This document shows, in pieces, positions 5,540 to 5,835 of a stretch of 5,835 nucleotides of DNA; position 1 is the stretch's first letter, and each line of letters starts with the position of its first letter. A model generated the notes under the pieces. The model was not told the origin of the DNA and did not search any database. It worked only from the letters and a program-made list of their open reading frames with translations. The DNA is taken from the NCBI GenBank assembly GCA_002786595.1, contig PCTC01000003.1, positions 297 through 6,131 on the forward strand, in the 5' to 3' direction. Made by a program: the position numbers and the translations under genes. Source of the stretch: Candidatus Roizmanbacteria bacterium CG22_combo_CG10-13_8_21_14_all_34_12. Lineage in GTDB: Bacteria; Patescibacteriota; Microgenomatia; UBA1406; GWC2-37-13.

Positions 5540-5553
5540 TTGTATGCTATAAT
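5526..5553 (+). promoter_or_regulatory. Extended -10 promoter for the last gene, interlocked with the divergent one
   Basis: TGCTATAAT (5545-5553) is a perfect extended -10, with TTGAAA (5526-5531) 16 nt upstream of the hexamer. Transcription should start near 5560, about 3 nt before the ATG. Each promoter's -35 lies inside the spacer of the other, so RNA polymerase probably cannot occupy both at once. Confidence 0.65.
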
Positions 5554-5562
5554 AAATACTAT

Positions 5563-5835
5563 ATGGATAGTTTTAATAAGGTAATTTCATTTGTTTTGGG
5601 TTTGATTGTTGTTTTGGTATTTTTTGCTGTGGTTACAGGAAAAATTAATTTAAAAAGTAAAACAAGCACAACGTCAACTTCAAAATCAACCATAACTCCA
5701 ACTCCTATTCAAAAAAGCAGCGGGGGTTTCTTTGGATTTTTTAAATCCGCCAGCCCAACACCTACTCCCACTCAAAAACCATCGTCAATTACAATAAATA
5801 CAAGCGAAAACAATGTTTATAAACAAAATAATCAG
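5563..5835 (+). CDS. Membrane-anchored Ser/Thr/Pro-rich protein, N-terminal part (continues past window)
   Basis: The frame is open from the ATG at 5563 to the window end, 91 codons. One hydrophobic segment (about residues 7-25, KVISFVLGLIVVLVFFAVV) is followed by a low-complexity region rich in Ser, Thr, Pro and Lys, with a PTP at 46-48 and a PTPTPT at 65-70. A short aromatic GGFFGFF patch (54-60) lies between the two. Asn-rich sequence follows toward the edge. This looks like a signal-anchor and an extended cell-surface linker, as in many small surface proteins of Patescibacteria. Positive charges after the helix (Lys27, 31, 33) leave the topology uncertain. The downstream domain that would define its role is not in the window. 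No family is assigned. The start is supported by the promoter only 9 nt upstream; there is no Shine-Dalgarno sequence. Confidence 0.75.
   Translation, partial: MDSFNKVISFVLGLIVVLVFFAVVTGKINLKSKTSTTSTSKSTITPTPIQKSSGGFFGFFKSASPTPTPTQKPSSITINTSENNVYKQNNQ

Overview
The window is AT-rich and holds a chromosomal dnaA-dnaN locus. It most likely comes from a Patescibacteria (Candidate Phyla Radiation) genome, probably the Microgenomates side. That placement is an inference from gene style: short compact genes, almost no Shine-Dalgarno sequences, small membrane proteins without recognisable family, and a PIN-type RNase P. No rRNA is present to settle it. The standard code fits: the five visible stop codons are TAA or TAG, and no in-frame TGA has to be read through.

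Layout. Positions 1-538 (minus strand) encode the N-terminal part of a ribosomal protein S1-like RNA-binding protein, cut by the window edge. A 116-bp divergent intergenic region with two back-to-back sigma70-type promoters separates it from a Xer-family tyrosine recombinase (655-1518). That recombinase has lost several catalytic residues, including the tyrosine nucleophile. Next is a 203-bp spacer with an array of 9-bp AT-rich repeats in two orientations, a near-consensus promoter and a perfect inverted pair of DnaA boxes. dnaA follows (1722-3059), then a 121-bp spacer that looks like the unwinding region of oriC (tandem DnaA boxes followed by CTA/TTA triplets resembling a DnaA-trio), then dnaN (3181-4278).

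After dnaN on the same strand is a 208-aa PIN-domain protein (4379-5005) that matches HARP, the protein-only RNase P typified by Aquifex aeolicus Aq_880 and often annotated 'RNA ligase partner protein'. Its 3' end overlaps by 56 bp the end of a convergent gene for a two-helix membrane protein (4950-5504, minus). That gene diverges, through interlocked promoters, from the start of a membrane-anchored Ser/Thr/Pro-rich protein (5563 to beyond the window end).

How it fits together. The centre is the replication initiation module: DnaA, the sliding clamp and the likely origin. In many bacteria the neighbour of dnaA is rnpA-rpmH; here that place is taken by an apparently inactive Xer protein upstream, while a different kind of RNase P sits downstream of dnaN. 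Several predicted promoters lie so close to their start codons that the mRNAs would be leaderless or nearly so. The points most worth following up are the degenerate Xer protein beside an iteron-like array, the HARP gene in the dnaA-dnaN cluster, and the two-part origin.
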